Assembly: GCA_947500445.1 (NCBI GenBank)
Contig: CANMSB010000021.1
Span: forward strand, 19,619 to 83,618
Source of the DNA: an uncultured Flavobacteriaceae bacterium
GTDB lineage: Bacteria > Bacteroidota > Bacteroidia > Flavobacteriales > Flavobacteriaceae
Length of the DNA stretch: 64,000 nt
Reading direction: 5' to 3'
Below, one piece after another: positions 28,758-37,373 of the stretch. The position numbers and the translations under genes are program-made. Positions within the stretch are counted from its first letter, which is position 1, and each line of letters begins with the position of its first letter. The notes under the pieces were generated by a model. That model saw nothing but the letters and a program-made list of their open reading frames with translations. It had not been told where the DNA came from and searched no databases.

Positions 28758-30425
28758 ATGTTGAACAGTAGCTCAAAAGAAGAATCGCTTATATGCTCCC
28801 TTGCTAAAATAGTTGGTGCGGATTATGTGAAAGCAGATAATGACTTTACAACTGCACATTCAAAGAACACGCTCCCCCGGCAGCAGTTGGCAAAAGTTAT
28901 CGTACGGCCGTTGAACAAAAAAGAAATAGCAAAAATTTTTGTGCTTGCAAAAAAGAACAATGCCAAGGTTTGGTGTTTTAGCGGGGGTAACAATTGGGGG
29001 TATGGGAGTAAGAACGCCCTTGAAAAAGATGCTATTGTACTGCTATTAGATCGTATGAACAAAATTATCGAGGTCAATACGGAGTTGGCATATGCGGTTA
29101 TTGAGCCTGGAGTTACCCAACAACAATTAAACGACCATTTAACGAAACTTAAAACGAACTTGTGGATCGATTGTACCGATAGCACTCCAAAAGGAAGTCT
29201 TTTGGGAAATGCGGTTGAAAGGGGTATCGGATATACACCATACGGAGACCATTTTGGGAACGTATGCGGCATGGAAGTGGTTCTGCCAAACGGGGAGATC
29301 CTTCATCAGGACGAGGCAAAAAAATCCAAAACCTTCCATACCCATAAATGGGCCCACGGACCGTTCCTTGATGGACTCTTTTCACAATCCAATATGGGGA
29401 TCGTTACTAAAATAGGGATATGGCTTATGCCAAAGCCAAAGCATACACAATTGTTCATTCTCGATCTTAAAAATAAGAAGGTGTTGCCCAAGGTGATAGA
29501 TGTGCTACGAACATTAAGCTTACAAAAGATCGTTCAGGGACACCCGCACATGGTGAACGATTTTCAAATGCTGACCGTGATTGCGACCAATGAAGACTTA
29601 AGTGCCTCGGCGCGGCAAGGAAACATTGAAGAATCGGTATTAAAAGAACTTTATAGGAAATACCGAATTGCACCATGGGCAATGGTGGGAAGTATCTATG
29701 CAGAAAGTCGGGAGGAAATGGGTTTTAGAAAAAAACAGCTAAAAAAAAGCTTCCGGGACTTTGGAAAGCTATCTTTTTTCGATGCCAAAAAGGTACGTAC
29801 CATTGGGAAGTTCGTAACAAATTATGAGCGATCCGGCCCCGGGTCCTATAAGAGGCGTTTTTTAAGTTGGCTAAAACCTCTTTTTACGGACAAACCGATA
29901 GCTTCCATAGCCTTACTGCCCGAAATGTTCAATGTGGTAAGAGGGGTCCCCACATGGAAAATTATTAAATCGGCCTATTTTAAAAATAAATCTCCCGGTA
30001 CCGGATTTAGCGATCCTGCAGCCGATAACTGCGGCATTATATGGCTGGCGCCCACTTTTCCCACTACCGGTGAACATGCCATGCAATTGCTAAGAATGTT
30101 CCAGGATGGTTATGAAAAGTACCGTTTCAATTTTTGTGGATGCATCACAAAACTGAACGACAGGACCTCCTTTTTTTTGTCGGGTATTTTTTTTGATAAA
30201 AATAATAAAGAAGAAGCCGCCAGGGCCATGGCATTGCATAGCGCCCTTGTTAAAACAATTTATGATAATGGTTACCCGCCGTACAGAAGCGGTTTAATGA
30301 GCTGGGGCTTGGAAGAACATCGGCAAACGGTCCGTTTTGAACTACTCAAAATTTTGAAAAAGGCACTGGATCCTTCGGAGTGCTATGCACCGGACCGATA
30401 TGGGATATCGTACGGGAAACGGTAG
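28758..30425 (+). CDS. Second FAD-linked oxidase, 4-cresol dehydrogenase type
   Basis: 555 residues. It is a paralogue of the enzyme at 25750: 'CFSGGNNWGYGSKN', 'IEPGVTQQQLNDHL', 'GNAVERGIGYTPYGDHFGNVCGMEVVLPNG', 'GPFLDGLFSQSNMGIVTKIGIWLMPKP' and C-terminal 'DPSECYAPDRYGI'. It contains an insertion in the cap region near 300-420 compared with its relative. It is closer to p-cresol methylhydroxylase in wording than the first copy. With PhyH it forms the second transcription unit of the candidate biosynthetic cluster. No cytochrome partner is encoded here, so the electron acceptor may be oxygen. Confidence 0.85.
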   Translation: MLNSSSKEESLICSLAKIVGADYVKADNDFTTAHSKNTLPRQQLAKVIVRPLNKKEIAKIFVLAKKNNAKVWCFSGGNNWGYGSKNALEKDAIVLLLDRMNKIIEVNTELAYAVIEPGVTQQQLNDHLTKLKTNLWIDCTDSTPKGSLLGNAVERGIGYTPYGDHFGNVCGMEVVLPNGEILHQDEAKKSKTFHTHKWAHGPFLDGLFSQSNMGIVTKIGIWLMPKPKHTQLFILDLKNKKVLPKVIDVLRTLSLQKIVQGHPHMVNDFQMLTVIATNEDLSASARQGNIEESVLKELYRKYRIAPWAMVGSIYAESREEMGFRKKQLKKSFRDFGKLSFFDAKKVRTIGKFVTNYERSGPGSYKRRFLSWLKPLFTDKPIASIALLPEMFNVVRGVPTWKIIKSAYFKNKSPGTGFSDPAADNCGIIWLAPTFPTTGEHAMQLLRMFQDGYEKYRFNFCGCITKLNDRTSFFLSGIFFDKNNKEEAARAMALHSALVKTIYDNGYPPYRSGLMSWGLEEHRQTVRFELLKILKKALDPSECYAPDRYGISYGKR

Positions 30426-30586
30426 ATGGGAAATCAATCTTTAGGATTGACCGTCAATTAGGCTGCCACGCCTTTCGAGTAGGCATTGCGCCATAGATGC
30501 ATAAAAGCAAGCCAGGACATACCAGCAATGCCCTTTTAAAAAATTAATTTCAGCCAAATAGCTAATACCGGTACAACTGTTAAATA

Positions 30587-31639
30587 TTGAGCTTTGTGTT
30601 ACAAGATGAAGAAAAAGGCAAGCAGGGCGAAATTAGGAAAAACCGCTTTTGTTCCGGACCTAGTTTCAAGCCATTAAAAATAAACTATAGGAACACTTTA
30701 AAAAATAGCGCGGCGCTTTTAAGTTTGACGGCATCCTTAATTTTTGCAACAGGGGCATGGACAGCTTCGAAAACAATTAAAAACAGCTTTTTCGTTGAGG
30801 GCGCCTATTTTAAAACCGAAGTTGTTCCATTGTTTTCCAACGGCCATGGGATGGCCTTTATTTTTTGTTTCCGAAAGACACAAAGGATTATATGGGACAT
30901 TGTTGAACGAAAACGGCTTAAAAAACGAAATTATAGTAAGGTATTTGAAGCAAGACGTATAGTATTTCAAGCCTCAAATTTATGGTATGCCTTGAAAGTG
31001 CCAGTTAGCTTCGATCAAAAAAAACCTGTAAGATTGGCTTCAAAACAGGTACAAAGTAAATGGAACCAAGAGCAGTGGCCCATTTTCTTTGTTGTTGGTA
31101 TTTTGGTAGTGACTTCTTTACTTTTTTACACATATAAATTGCGTCTTAGGAGTCGCGAGCGTGAGCAGAACCTATTGCTGGAAATTAGTAAGATGAAAGA
31201 AGAAAAATCCCGCTTACATCGGGAAATTGCAATCAGTACCGCGAACTTGGCGACCAACTCGGGCCTCCTTAATCATATTAAGGATACTTTGCAAAGGGTA
31301 AACCAACGTCAAAAAACACCAGAAGAGACCATTCGGTTGCTTAAAAACACGGAAAAAGTAATCCTTGATAGCTTATATTCAAACAAGGTGTGGGACGATT
31401 TTTTTGTTCAGTTCGAAGCGGTGAACCCCTTTTTCACCAAAAAATTGGTTCAGGAGTTTGGACTGTCGCCCGGGGAACTCAAAATCTGTTGTTTTCTTCG
31501 AATGAACGTTAGTTATAAAGAAATAGCGGTACTGCTCAACGTTAGTCACAGCAGTATTAAACAAAGTGCTTACCGCATTAAAAAGAAACTACGCCTGCCA
31601 AAAGAGCAAAGCGTATTTTCGTTTTTACATGCGCTTTAA
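30587..31639 (+). CDS. Membrane-anchored LuxR-type regulator with shortened sensor region
   Basis: Up to 350 residues; the frame opens at a TTG, and the true start is uncertain. The reliable part begins at the membrane helix near 165-185 ('WPIFFVVGILVVTSLLFYTY'), then a basic coiled coil, then a LuxR-type helix-turn-helix at about 285-350 ('LSPGELKICCFLRMN', 'YKEIAVLLNVSHSSIKQSAYRIKKKLRL'). This C-terminal half matches the TPR regulator at 46824-48551 almost segment by segment, but the TPR sensor is missing. The N-terminal 160 residues look unlike any known sensor. It directly follows the biosynthetic cluster and may control it. Confidence 0.65.
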   Translation: MSFVLQDEEKGKQGEIRKNRFCSGPSFKPLKINYRNTLKNSAALLSLTASLIFATGAWTASKTIKNSFFVEGAYFKTEVVPLFSNGHGMAFIFCFRKTQRIIWDIVERKRLKKRNYSKVFEARRIVFQASNLWYALKVPVSFDQKKPVRLASKQVQSKWNQEQWPIFFVVGILVVTSLLFYTYKLRLRSREREQNLLLEISKMKEEKSRLHREIAISTANLATNSGLLNHIKDTLQRVNQRQKTPEETIRLLKNTEKVILDSLYSNKVWDDFFVQFEAVNPFFTKKLVQEFGLSPGELKICCFLRMNVSYKEIAVLLNVSHSSIKQSAYRIKKKLRLPKEQSVFSFLHAL

Positions 31640-31745
31640 TGTAGCGCGTTTTCCCCCGTGGCTACGGCTATTTACCTTCTGCACCTCCTTTGAACGATGA
31701 TTTTATACGTTTTTTGAGGACCACGTTATAGCCAGTAACGTGTGT

Positions 31746-32765
31746 TCATAAACTTTCCCTGATCGATAATTTCGCGGCAGTATGGAAGCTGTCGTTACCG
31801 TCGGTCAAAAGCATTGATGTCACCTTTTTCAATAAGGAATCGTTGAACCAATTGAGGGCGGTTATTTTTTTTGAGGTATGTTGAAAGTACTCTCGTTCGA
31901 ACATCGCGATCAAACCCACGTCTGCGCCAAGTTCCAATTTATTGGAATCGATCAACTTCATCAGATGAAACAAGGAAGGTTCATCCAAAACCAAGTAAGC
32001 GTTTCCAGCGTGTATTTTTTCGGCTTCCTCTATGATACTGCCCTTTAAAAAGTGCGTATCGCAGAGCTTGAAAAACCCTTTTATGATTTGATATGGAAAA
32101 TTTTCATTTTCGGGAAGTATGAGGTTTAAACCGTCGTATGCCTTTAAGGAAGGTAAAATCTTTTTAAAAGATGTTTGGATATCTTGTTCTATGTCCAAGA
32201 AAACATCTTGCCTACTGTCCGATAAGGTATTTTTCTCATATAGTATGGAAACCATTCTATTTCGAAATGTTTTGCGCCTTAAAATGGCTTTAAACCGCTC
32301 GGTCGCCATGGTAAGGGGCTCCAATAAAAATTTATGATAGTATACTCCCTTTTCATCAATGATTTTTTCAAGTTTTTCAGTATCGTTAAAGTACTGTTTA
32401 ACGTCGATGTAAATATTGTTTTTGCTCATGTTGGAGCACAGGGTTTGATAAAAAATGCGATTCGCACTGGTATACTCATTTATTAATATCAGAATGCTTC
32501 TTGAATTGGGCTTGTTTTTGGCCGAACTTACGAAATATCCTTTGCGGTATACCGAAGTAATCAATCCGGTGCGATGTAGATCTTTATATGCCCTAAGAAT
32601 GGTATCTCGCGATAGTTCATAGGCTAAGCTAGACTCTACTATTGAAGGGAGCCTTTGCCCTTCCTTTAGGGTGCCTGTATAAATTTTAGACTTAATACTG
32701 TTGGCAAGTTGCAGGTACTTTGGTGTACGTTGGTTCACTAGGCCATCATAAAGAGTTGCTTCCAT
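31746..32765 (-). CDS. GntR family transcriptional regulator
   Basis: 339 residues from the Met at 32765 (MEATLYDGLVNQ); a longer frame starts at 32798. Residues about 14-80 form the GntR winged helix ('YLQLANSIKSKIYTGTLKEGQRLPS', 'LSRDTILRAYKDLHRTGLI', 'KGYFV'). The rest resembles a periplasmic-binding-protein/LacI-type sensing domain, a combination seen in Bacteroidota GntR proteins that respond to sugars. It is convergent with the LuxR-type gene and has no close neighbour on its own strand. Confidence 0.85.
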   Translation of the reverse strand: MEATLYDGLVNQRTPKYLQLANSIKSKIYTGTLKEGQRLPSIVESSLAYELSRDTILRAYKDLHRTGLITSVYRKGYFVSSAKNKPNSRSILILINEYTSANRIFYQTLCSNMSKNNIYIDVKQYFNDTEKLEKIIDEKGVYYHKFLLEPLTMATERFKAILRRKTFRNRMVSILYEKNTLSDSRQDVFLDIEQDIQTSFKKILPSLKAYDGLNLILPENENFPYQIIKGFFKLCDTHFLKGSIIEEAEKIHAGNAYLVLDEPSLFHLMKLIDSNKLELGADVGLIAMFEREYFQHTSKKITALNWFNDSLLKKVTSMLLTDGNDSFHTAAKLSIRESL

Positions 32766-33499
32766 AATCCTTTTTTTTAATCCAAATTTGAGTTGCATTT
32801 GAAAAGGTCCTTTTGTTGTGGAGTGCGCTGCTATGGTCTTTTACGCCATATAACTTATAACGATAAAAGAATGGGCGGGGCCTAGGACTTATTCGTATTT
32901 ATAATTCCGAATAGCGCTCGCCTATCGAGTGATATGGGATAAAGCTATGGCGAATAGACTTCATAATGCTGAAGCAAGTCTAAGAACTTTTTTAATTTAA
33001 TTTTAGGATATTAACCGTTGCGTAAACCGTTAAACCTACTGTTTTATACTTTTTCCTGGCGAGTTGATTTTGGCTGTCAAGAACCATTCGGTTTTTTAAA
33101 ATGGAATGTTGCCTTCTCTCAATAACAGCATAATTTTATTGTAAACAATTGATAAACAGCATTTAATATAATGTTCAAAATGTTAACTCCATCATATGCT
33201 AATTGCTTTTGCGTTGGAAATAAGAAGAACTGTTGAAATTGTGCCCCTCAAGAAAGGGAAATTGTGGGCATTGGGCATGACCTGATTTTACGAAGCCATA
33301 ATTTTTAAAAGTCCCGAGAAATGTTTCATGGTAACGGTAGGGACGGGATGTTCATGGGAAAGTATAGGGACTAGGTTTCCCAAAAACCGCTTCCGGAGAA
33401 ACAATAGAAACAGCTGATTCCGATCTTAGGGTTTATGGGTCTATTTTTGGATAAACGCAATCAGGTCAAACGTGCAACGGAAACAGGTGGGGGCCCCGG
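32766..33499. other. AT-rich intergenic region, nothing recognised
   Basis: About 730 bases carrying the GntR promoter. No coding frame, terminator or repeat stood out. Confidence 0.4.
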
Positions 33500-34705
33500 T
33501 TATAATTTCCAGGAAGCCTGTATTGAGTCTAGGGCATGCAAACCGACAATACGGGAACTGATAACGGCGTTTTCGATTGCCTTAACTTCGATCAGCATTT
33601 CATAAAATTCTGGAAGCTCGTTTTGAGAGGCGTTCAAAGCTTTGCTCAACTCGTTTCCTTTTTCTGGATCGGTAAAATAGGCTAGACTAGTATCGATACC
33701 AAAGTTCCACAGTCCGCCGAAAACCAACAATGGTTTTGAATAAGGCCCCATTGTTTTGGTTACCAAACAGTAATCTGTAACCTCTCTATTTTTGTTTACC
33801 GAAGGGTCATATATTGTGGTGCTTTTGTTTTGAGGATCGGTATACTGTATGGATGGCTTGTCCTCGTACTGAAATTTGTAATGCACCCCAACAGTGGAAA
33901 AAAGCGAAAGATTGTTTAGTGATCCAATGGCTAAAATTTCTTTGTTCTTAAGAGTTTCGGGGTCAAGGTTGCTCATGGGTCGAATTTGAAATTCCTTGTT
34001 CACCTTTCCAAAAGCGGTACTGACCCGATTGGTCCAAAGACTACTTCTAAAAGGTATGGAGGTTTGCGGAAACTGATTGTACTTAATGGTGCTATCACCA
34101 TATTTACTAATGTAAAACTCAAAATCCCTTCTGTTTTTAACATTATCACTTCTCAAAACCCGCTTTCGGGGCAGTTTGGGGTCGTACTCTGTCCAAAGGA
34201 AAAAATCTCCAAGGACCAGTGTGGCTTTGTCCCCACGGGCCGAAAAAATTTCATTTAGCAATATGTTGTTTTGTAGCGCCCCTGGCCCGGAATGTACTTT
34301 CCAATTCCAGAGACCAAAAAACGATAGTAATATGAAAAGCGAACTGAAAATCAGGACTTTGCGGCCCATTTTTTTGTTGTTCTCCTTTTTATTGTCCTCA
34401 AAAACAACTGCATACCCCCCTTTTGGAATCGATAATTTTATAGGGTCTTTCAACCCTTTGGTCGCGTAATATGAGGCCAGCTTTTTCCTTAGCTTGTATA
34501 CGTATACCCGAACCATCGGATTTTGGACGGAGTCAAAATTCTCCTTGCCAAAAATGGTCAGGGCAATATCGGCCTCTTTTGGAACATAGGCATCGAAAGA
34601 GCATTCGACCAAAAATTTCAAAAGGTTGCCATAAGTGTCCGAATTACCGAAAACCTTTGCATCTATTATTTTTTTGACCAGATCAAGTTTTTCCGTGTTG
34701 TTCAT
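33500..34705 (-). CDS. Membrane-bound winged-helix regulator (CadC-like layout)
   Basis: 401 residues. Residues 1-105 hold a winged-helix DNA-binding domain of the type ending 'PMVRVYVYKLRKKLASYYATKG' and 'IKLSIPKGGYAVVFE', as in bacterial regulators that couple this wing to a membrane sensor. One membrane helix is at 113-130 ('KVLIFSSLFILLSFFGLW'). The extracytoplasmic part of about 270 residues has 'LVLGDFFLWTEYD' and a Rossmann-like feel but no clear family. It is divergent from the sulfatase gene 450 bases away and could control it. Confidence 0.7.
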   Translation of the reverse strand: MNNTEKLDLVKKIIDAKVFGNSDTYGNLLKFLVECSFDAYVPKEADIALTIFGKENFDSVQNPMVRVYVYKLRKKLASYYATKGLKDPIKLSIPKGGYAVVFEDNKKENNKKMGRKVLIFSSLFILLSFFGLWNWKVHSGPGALQNNILLNEIFSARGDKATLVLGDFFLWTEYDPKLPRKRVLRSDNVKNRRDFEFYISKYGDSTIKYNQFPQTSIPFRSSLWTNRVSTAFGKVNKEFQIRPMSNLDPETLKNKEILAIGSLNNLSLFSTVGVHYKFQYEDKPSIQYTDPQNKSTTIYDPSVNKNREVTDYCLVTKTMGPYSKPLLVFGGLWNFGIDTSLAYFTDPEKGNELSKALNASQNELPEFYEMLIEVKAIENAVISSRIVGLHALDSIQASWKL

Positions 34706-35158
34706 TTTTTACATTCAGATCGGGAGCACATTGATATATGCGATACCCGCATAAGGATTCAAATCACAAAACCATGGCGCACCAGGCCAGAAAGTTCTAT
34801 GATTTTATGTTACTTTAATGCCTTATAATAGGCGTTTTTGTGGAGGGTAAATAGGCGGGAATACCATAAAACATGCCCAAATGAAGTTAATTATTGTCCT
34901 ATAGGGAGACTTTTAAAAGGTTTTAATAGTGATTCAATATAATGAAAAAGTAGCAAATAGCGACACAACATCGTATTGATATCAAAAAGGATTCAAAGAA
35001 TGTACACTATGGAATATATAGCAGGGAATAGTTCTTTTTTAATGGCTACCACAGCTACTGTTTCAAAAGGAGGGGTCGCCACTTGAACTTTTTAAGTATA
35101 ATAAAAGGGAAAGGCACTGGTAATCTGCTTCGATTTTCATAAAAACAACCATTTATAG
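34706..35158. promoter_or_regulatory. Divergent promoter region between regulator and sulfatase
   Basis: About 450 AT-rich bases. No exact consensus element or inverted repeat could be picked out, although the divergent layout makes shared control likely. Confidence 0.35.
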
Positions 35159-36787
35159 ATGCTAAAAAATTGTTTCAAGCCCAACGTTTTGACCATGCTG
35201 GTTTCGTTGGCAACCGTTTTGGTGGGTAATGCCCAAAAGTCTCCTACAAAAGATACGAGACCAAATATTATTTTTATCATGTCGGATGATCATGCCTACC
35301 AAGCGATCGGATCGTATGATACGACATTACTGCGTACGCCCCACATTGATCGTATTGCAAAAGAGGGCATGATTTTTACCAATGCAAGTGTCACAAACTC
35401 GATCTGTGCTCCTTCAAGGGCGGTTATCCTCACGGGGAAACACAGTCATATCAATGGTAAAATAGACAATAGAACCCCATTCGATACGACTCAGACCACA
35501 TTTCCCCAATTGTTTAAAAAAGCCGGGTACCAAACCGCGCTCTTTGGAAAATTGCATTTTGGGAACAGTCCTAAAGGTATCGATGAGTTTATGATTTTGC
35601 CCGGTCAGGGATATTATCTTAATCCGGACTTTATAACAAAAAAAGGGGATACCGTTCAAGTAAAGGGATACGCCACGGATATTATTACCGATATGACCCT
35701 AAACTGGCTGGAAAATGACCGACAAAGGGACAAACCCTTTATGCTAATGTATTTACACAAGGCCCCTCATAGGCCCTGGTGGCCCAGAGCCGATAAGTTT
35801 AAAGAATTTTACAACAAAAAATTCCCGATTCCGGAGACCTTGTTCGATGCTTATGAAAATCGGGGTTCGGCGGCCAAAACGGCCGAAATGAATATTCTGT
35901 ACCATATGTTGTACGGCCATGACAGCAAAGTAAAACCGGAAACTTGGGATGTTATGAAAGCAATCGAACCCAAGGTCCAGGAAAGAAGGGACCGTTTTTA
36001 CGACGATTATGATCGTATGGATAACGAACAAAAAATCGCTTATGATGCGGTTTTGAACCGCATTAATGAGGATTTTAGAAGAAATTGGCCCAACATGACC
36101 CAAAGGCAAAAAATGGAATGGAAGTATCAACGGTATATGCAGGACTATTTAGGTAGTGTTTCTTCAGTTGATGATAACGTTGGCCGTGTTTTAACCTATT
36201 TGGACGACAGTGGTATAGCCGAGAATACCATTGTAGTATACACTTCGGATCAGGGGTTTTATTTAGGGGAGCACGGTTGGTTCGACAAACGTTTCGTTTA
36301 CGAGGAGTCGTTTAAAACGCCATTATTGATTCGATGGCCCAATGTTATTGGACCGGGGACCACGGAAGACGAGATGGTACAAAACCTGGATTTCGCACAA
36401 ACTTTTTTGGCCGCTGCGGGAATTGGCGCACCAGCTGACATGCAAGGGGAAAACTTGATGCCCTTATTGGAAGGGGAAAAAGAAAATTGGACGCGTGAAG
36501 CCGTATATTATCATTACTATGAATATCCCAGTGTTCATATGGTAAAAAGACACTATGCAATCGTTACCAAAAAATATAAACTTATCCATTTTTACTATGA
36601 TGTTGACGAATGGGAACTGTATGATAGAATCAACGACCCTAAAGAATTAAAAAACCGCTATGATGATCCCGACTACGCAGAGGTGATTGCCCAGCTCAAA
36701 GAAGAGTTGCTTGCATTACGAGTGCAATACGGCGACTCGGAAGAATTGGATCAAAAATATATCGAAGCCTATACCTTAGATCGCTGA
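35159..36787 (+). CDS. Secreted Cys-type sulfatase (S1 family)
   Basis: 542 residues with a signal peptide ending 'VGNAQ'. The active-site signature 'CAPSRAVILTG' has the Cys (C83) that is converted to formylglycine. D43/D44 in 'IMSDDHAY' bind the calcium, and 'TSDQGFYLGEHGWFDKRF' near 361-378 supplies the second metal/substrate set. The family, which resembles N-acetylglucosamine-6-sulfatases, removes sulfate esters from polysaccharides in the periplasm. An unusual helical insertion rich in charged residues lies at about 215-320. The formylglycine-forming enzyme is not in the window. Probable partner of the polysaccharide-related gene downstream. Confidence 0.92.
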   Translation: MLKNCFKPNVLTMLVSLATVLVGNAQKSPTKDTRPNIIFIMSDDHAYQAIGSYDTTLLRTPHIDRIAKEGMIFTNASVTNSICAPSRAVILTGKHSHINGKIDNRTPFDTTQTTFPQLFKKAGYQTALFGKLHFGNSPKGIDEFMILPGQGYYLNPDFITKKGDTVQVKGYATDIITDMTLNWLENDRQRDKPFMLMYLHKAPHRPWWPRADKFKEFYNKKFPIPETLFDAYENRGSAAKTAEMNILYHMLYGHDSKVKPETWDVMKAIEPKVQERRDRFYDDYDRMDNEQKIAYDAVLNRINEDFRRNWPNMTQRQKMEWKYQRYMQDYLGSVSSVDDNVGRVLTYLDDSGIAENTIVVYTSDQGFYLGEHGWFDKRFVYEESFKTPLLIRWPNVIGPGTTEDEMVQNLDFAQTFLAAAGIGAPADMQGENLMPLLEGEKENWTREAVYYHYYEYPSVHMVKRHYAIVTKKYKLIHFYYDVDEWELYDRINDPKELKNRYDDPDYAEVIAQLKEELLALRVQYGDSEELDQKYIEAYTLDR

Positions 36788-37373
36788 TACATTCTTTTAC
36801 CCACCCGGACGCTATAATTTTCTTAGGTTTTTTCTATCGTTTAATTTCTACGACTACTAGGTTTTCCCATAGGTTGGGCAAAACCCAAGTGCTGAAAAAA
36901 TCGAATTTATAATCGGTACCGATACGCCGGTACTCCGGTAAACTTTGGAACATGTTTTCTTCATTTCCAACCATATCTTGTTTCTTTTTTTTCTGTACGA
37001 TAGGTTTCGAAACTACCCTAAAATTAGGCTTGGGCGCGTTTATGATACTATGCCCGTATCCTTTTTGTTATTCCGGACCATAGCCAGGTGTTCAGTATCT
37101 TTTTTTGTCTGGTCAGTATATGTTGTGGGTTTGTTCCGATAGCGGTACTCTATGGCAATGCGCTTGAAAATTGCCCCAAAACAGCTGGTTTAACCGTTAT
37201 TTTAACGGTTTATGGAACGGTTAAAACCAATAACATTGTCCTTTATAAAACTTAATATTGAGAAGATAAAACGCAACAGTTTATTTTGAGATTTTACCGA
37301 TTAGTAGCGCTGAATATGTTAACACAAAACAAAAGGAATACTAATATCGAACATTTTAAAAATCTTGAAGATT
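36788..37373. other. Intergenic region, nothing recognised
   Basis: Nearly 590 bases between the sulfatase and the glycosidase-like gene, so the two are probably not one transcript. A short frame at 36945-37142 is not a credible gene. Confidence 0.4.

Noticed and set aside
36945..37142. 65-codon plus-strand frame
   Set aside because: Phe-rich translation of T-rich intergenic sequence.
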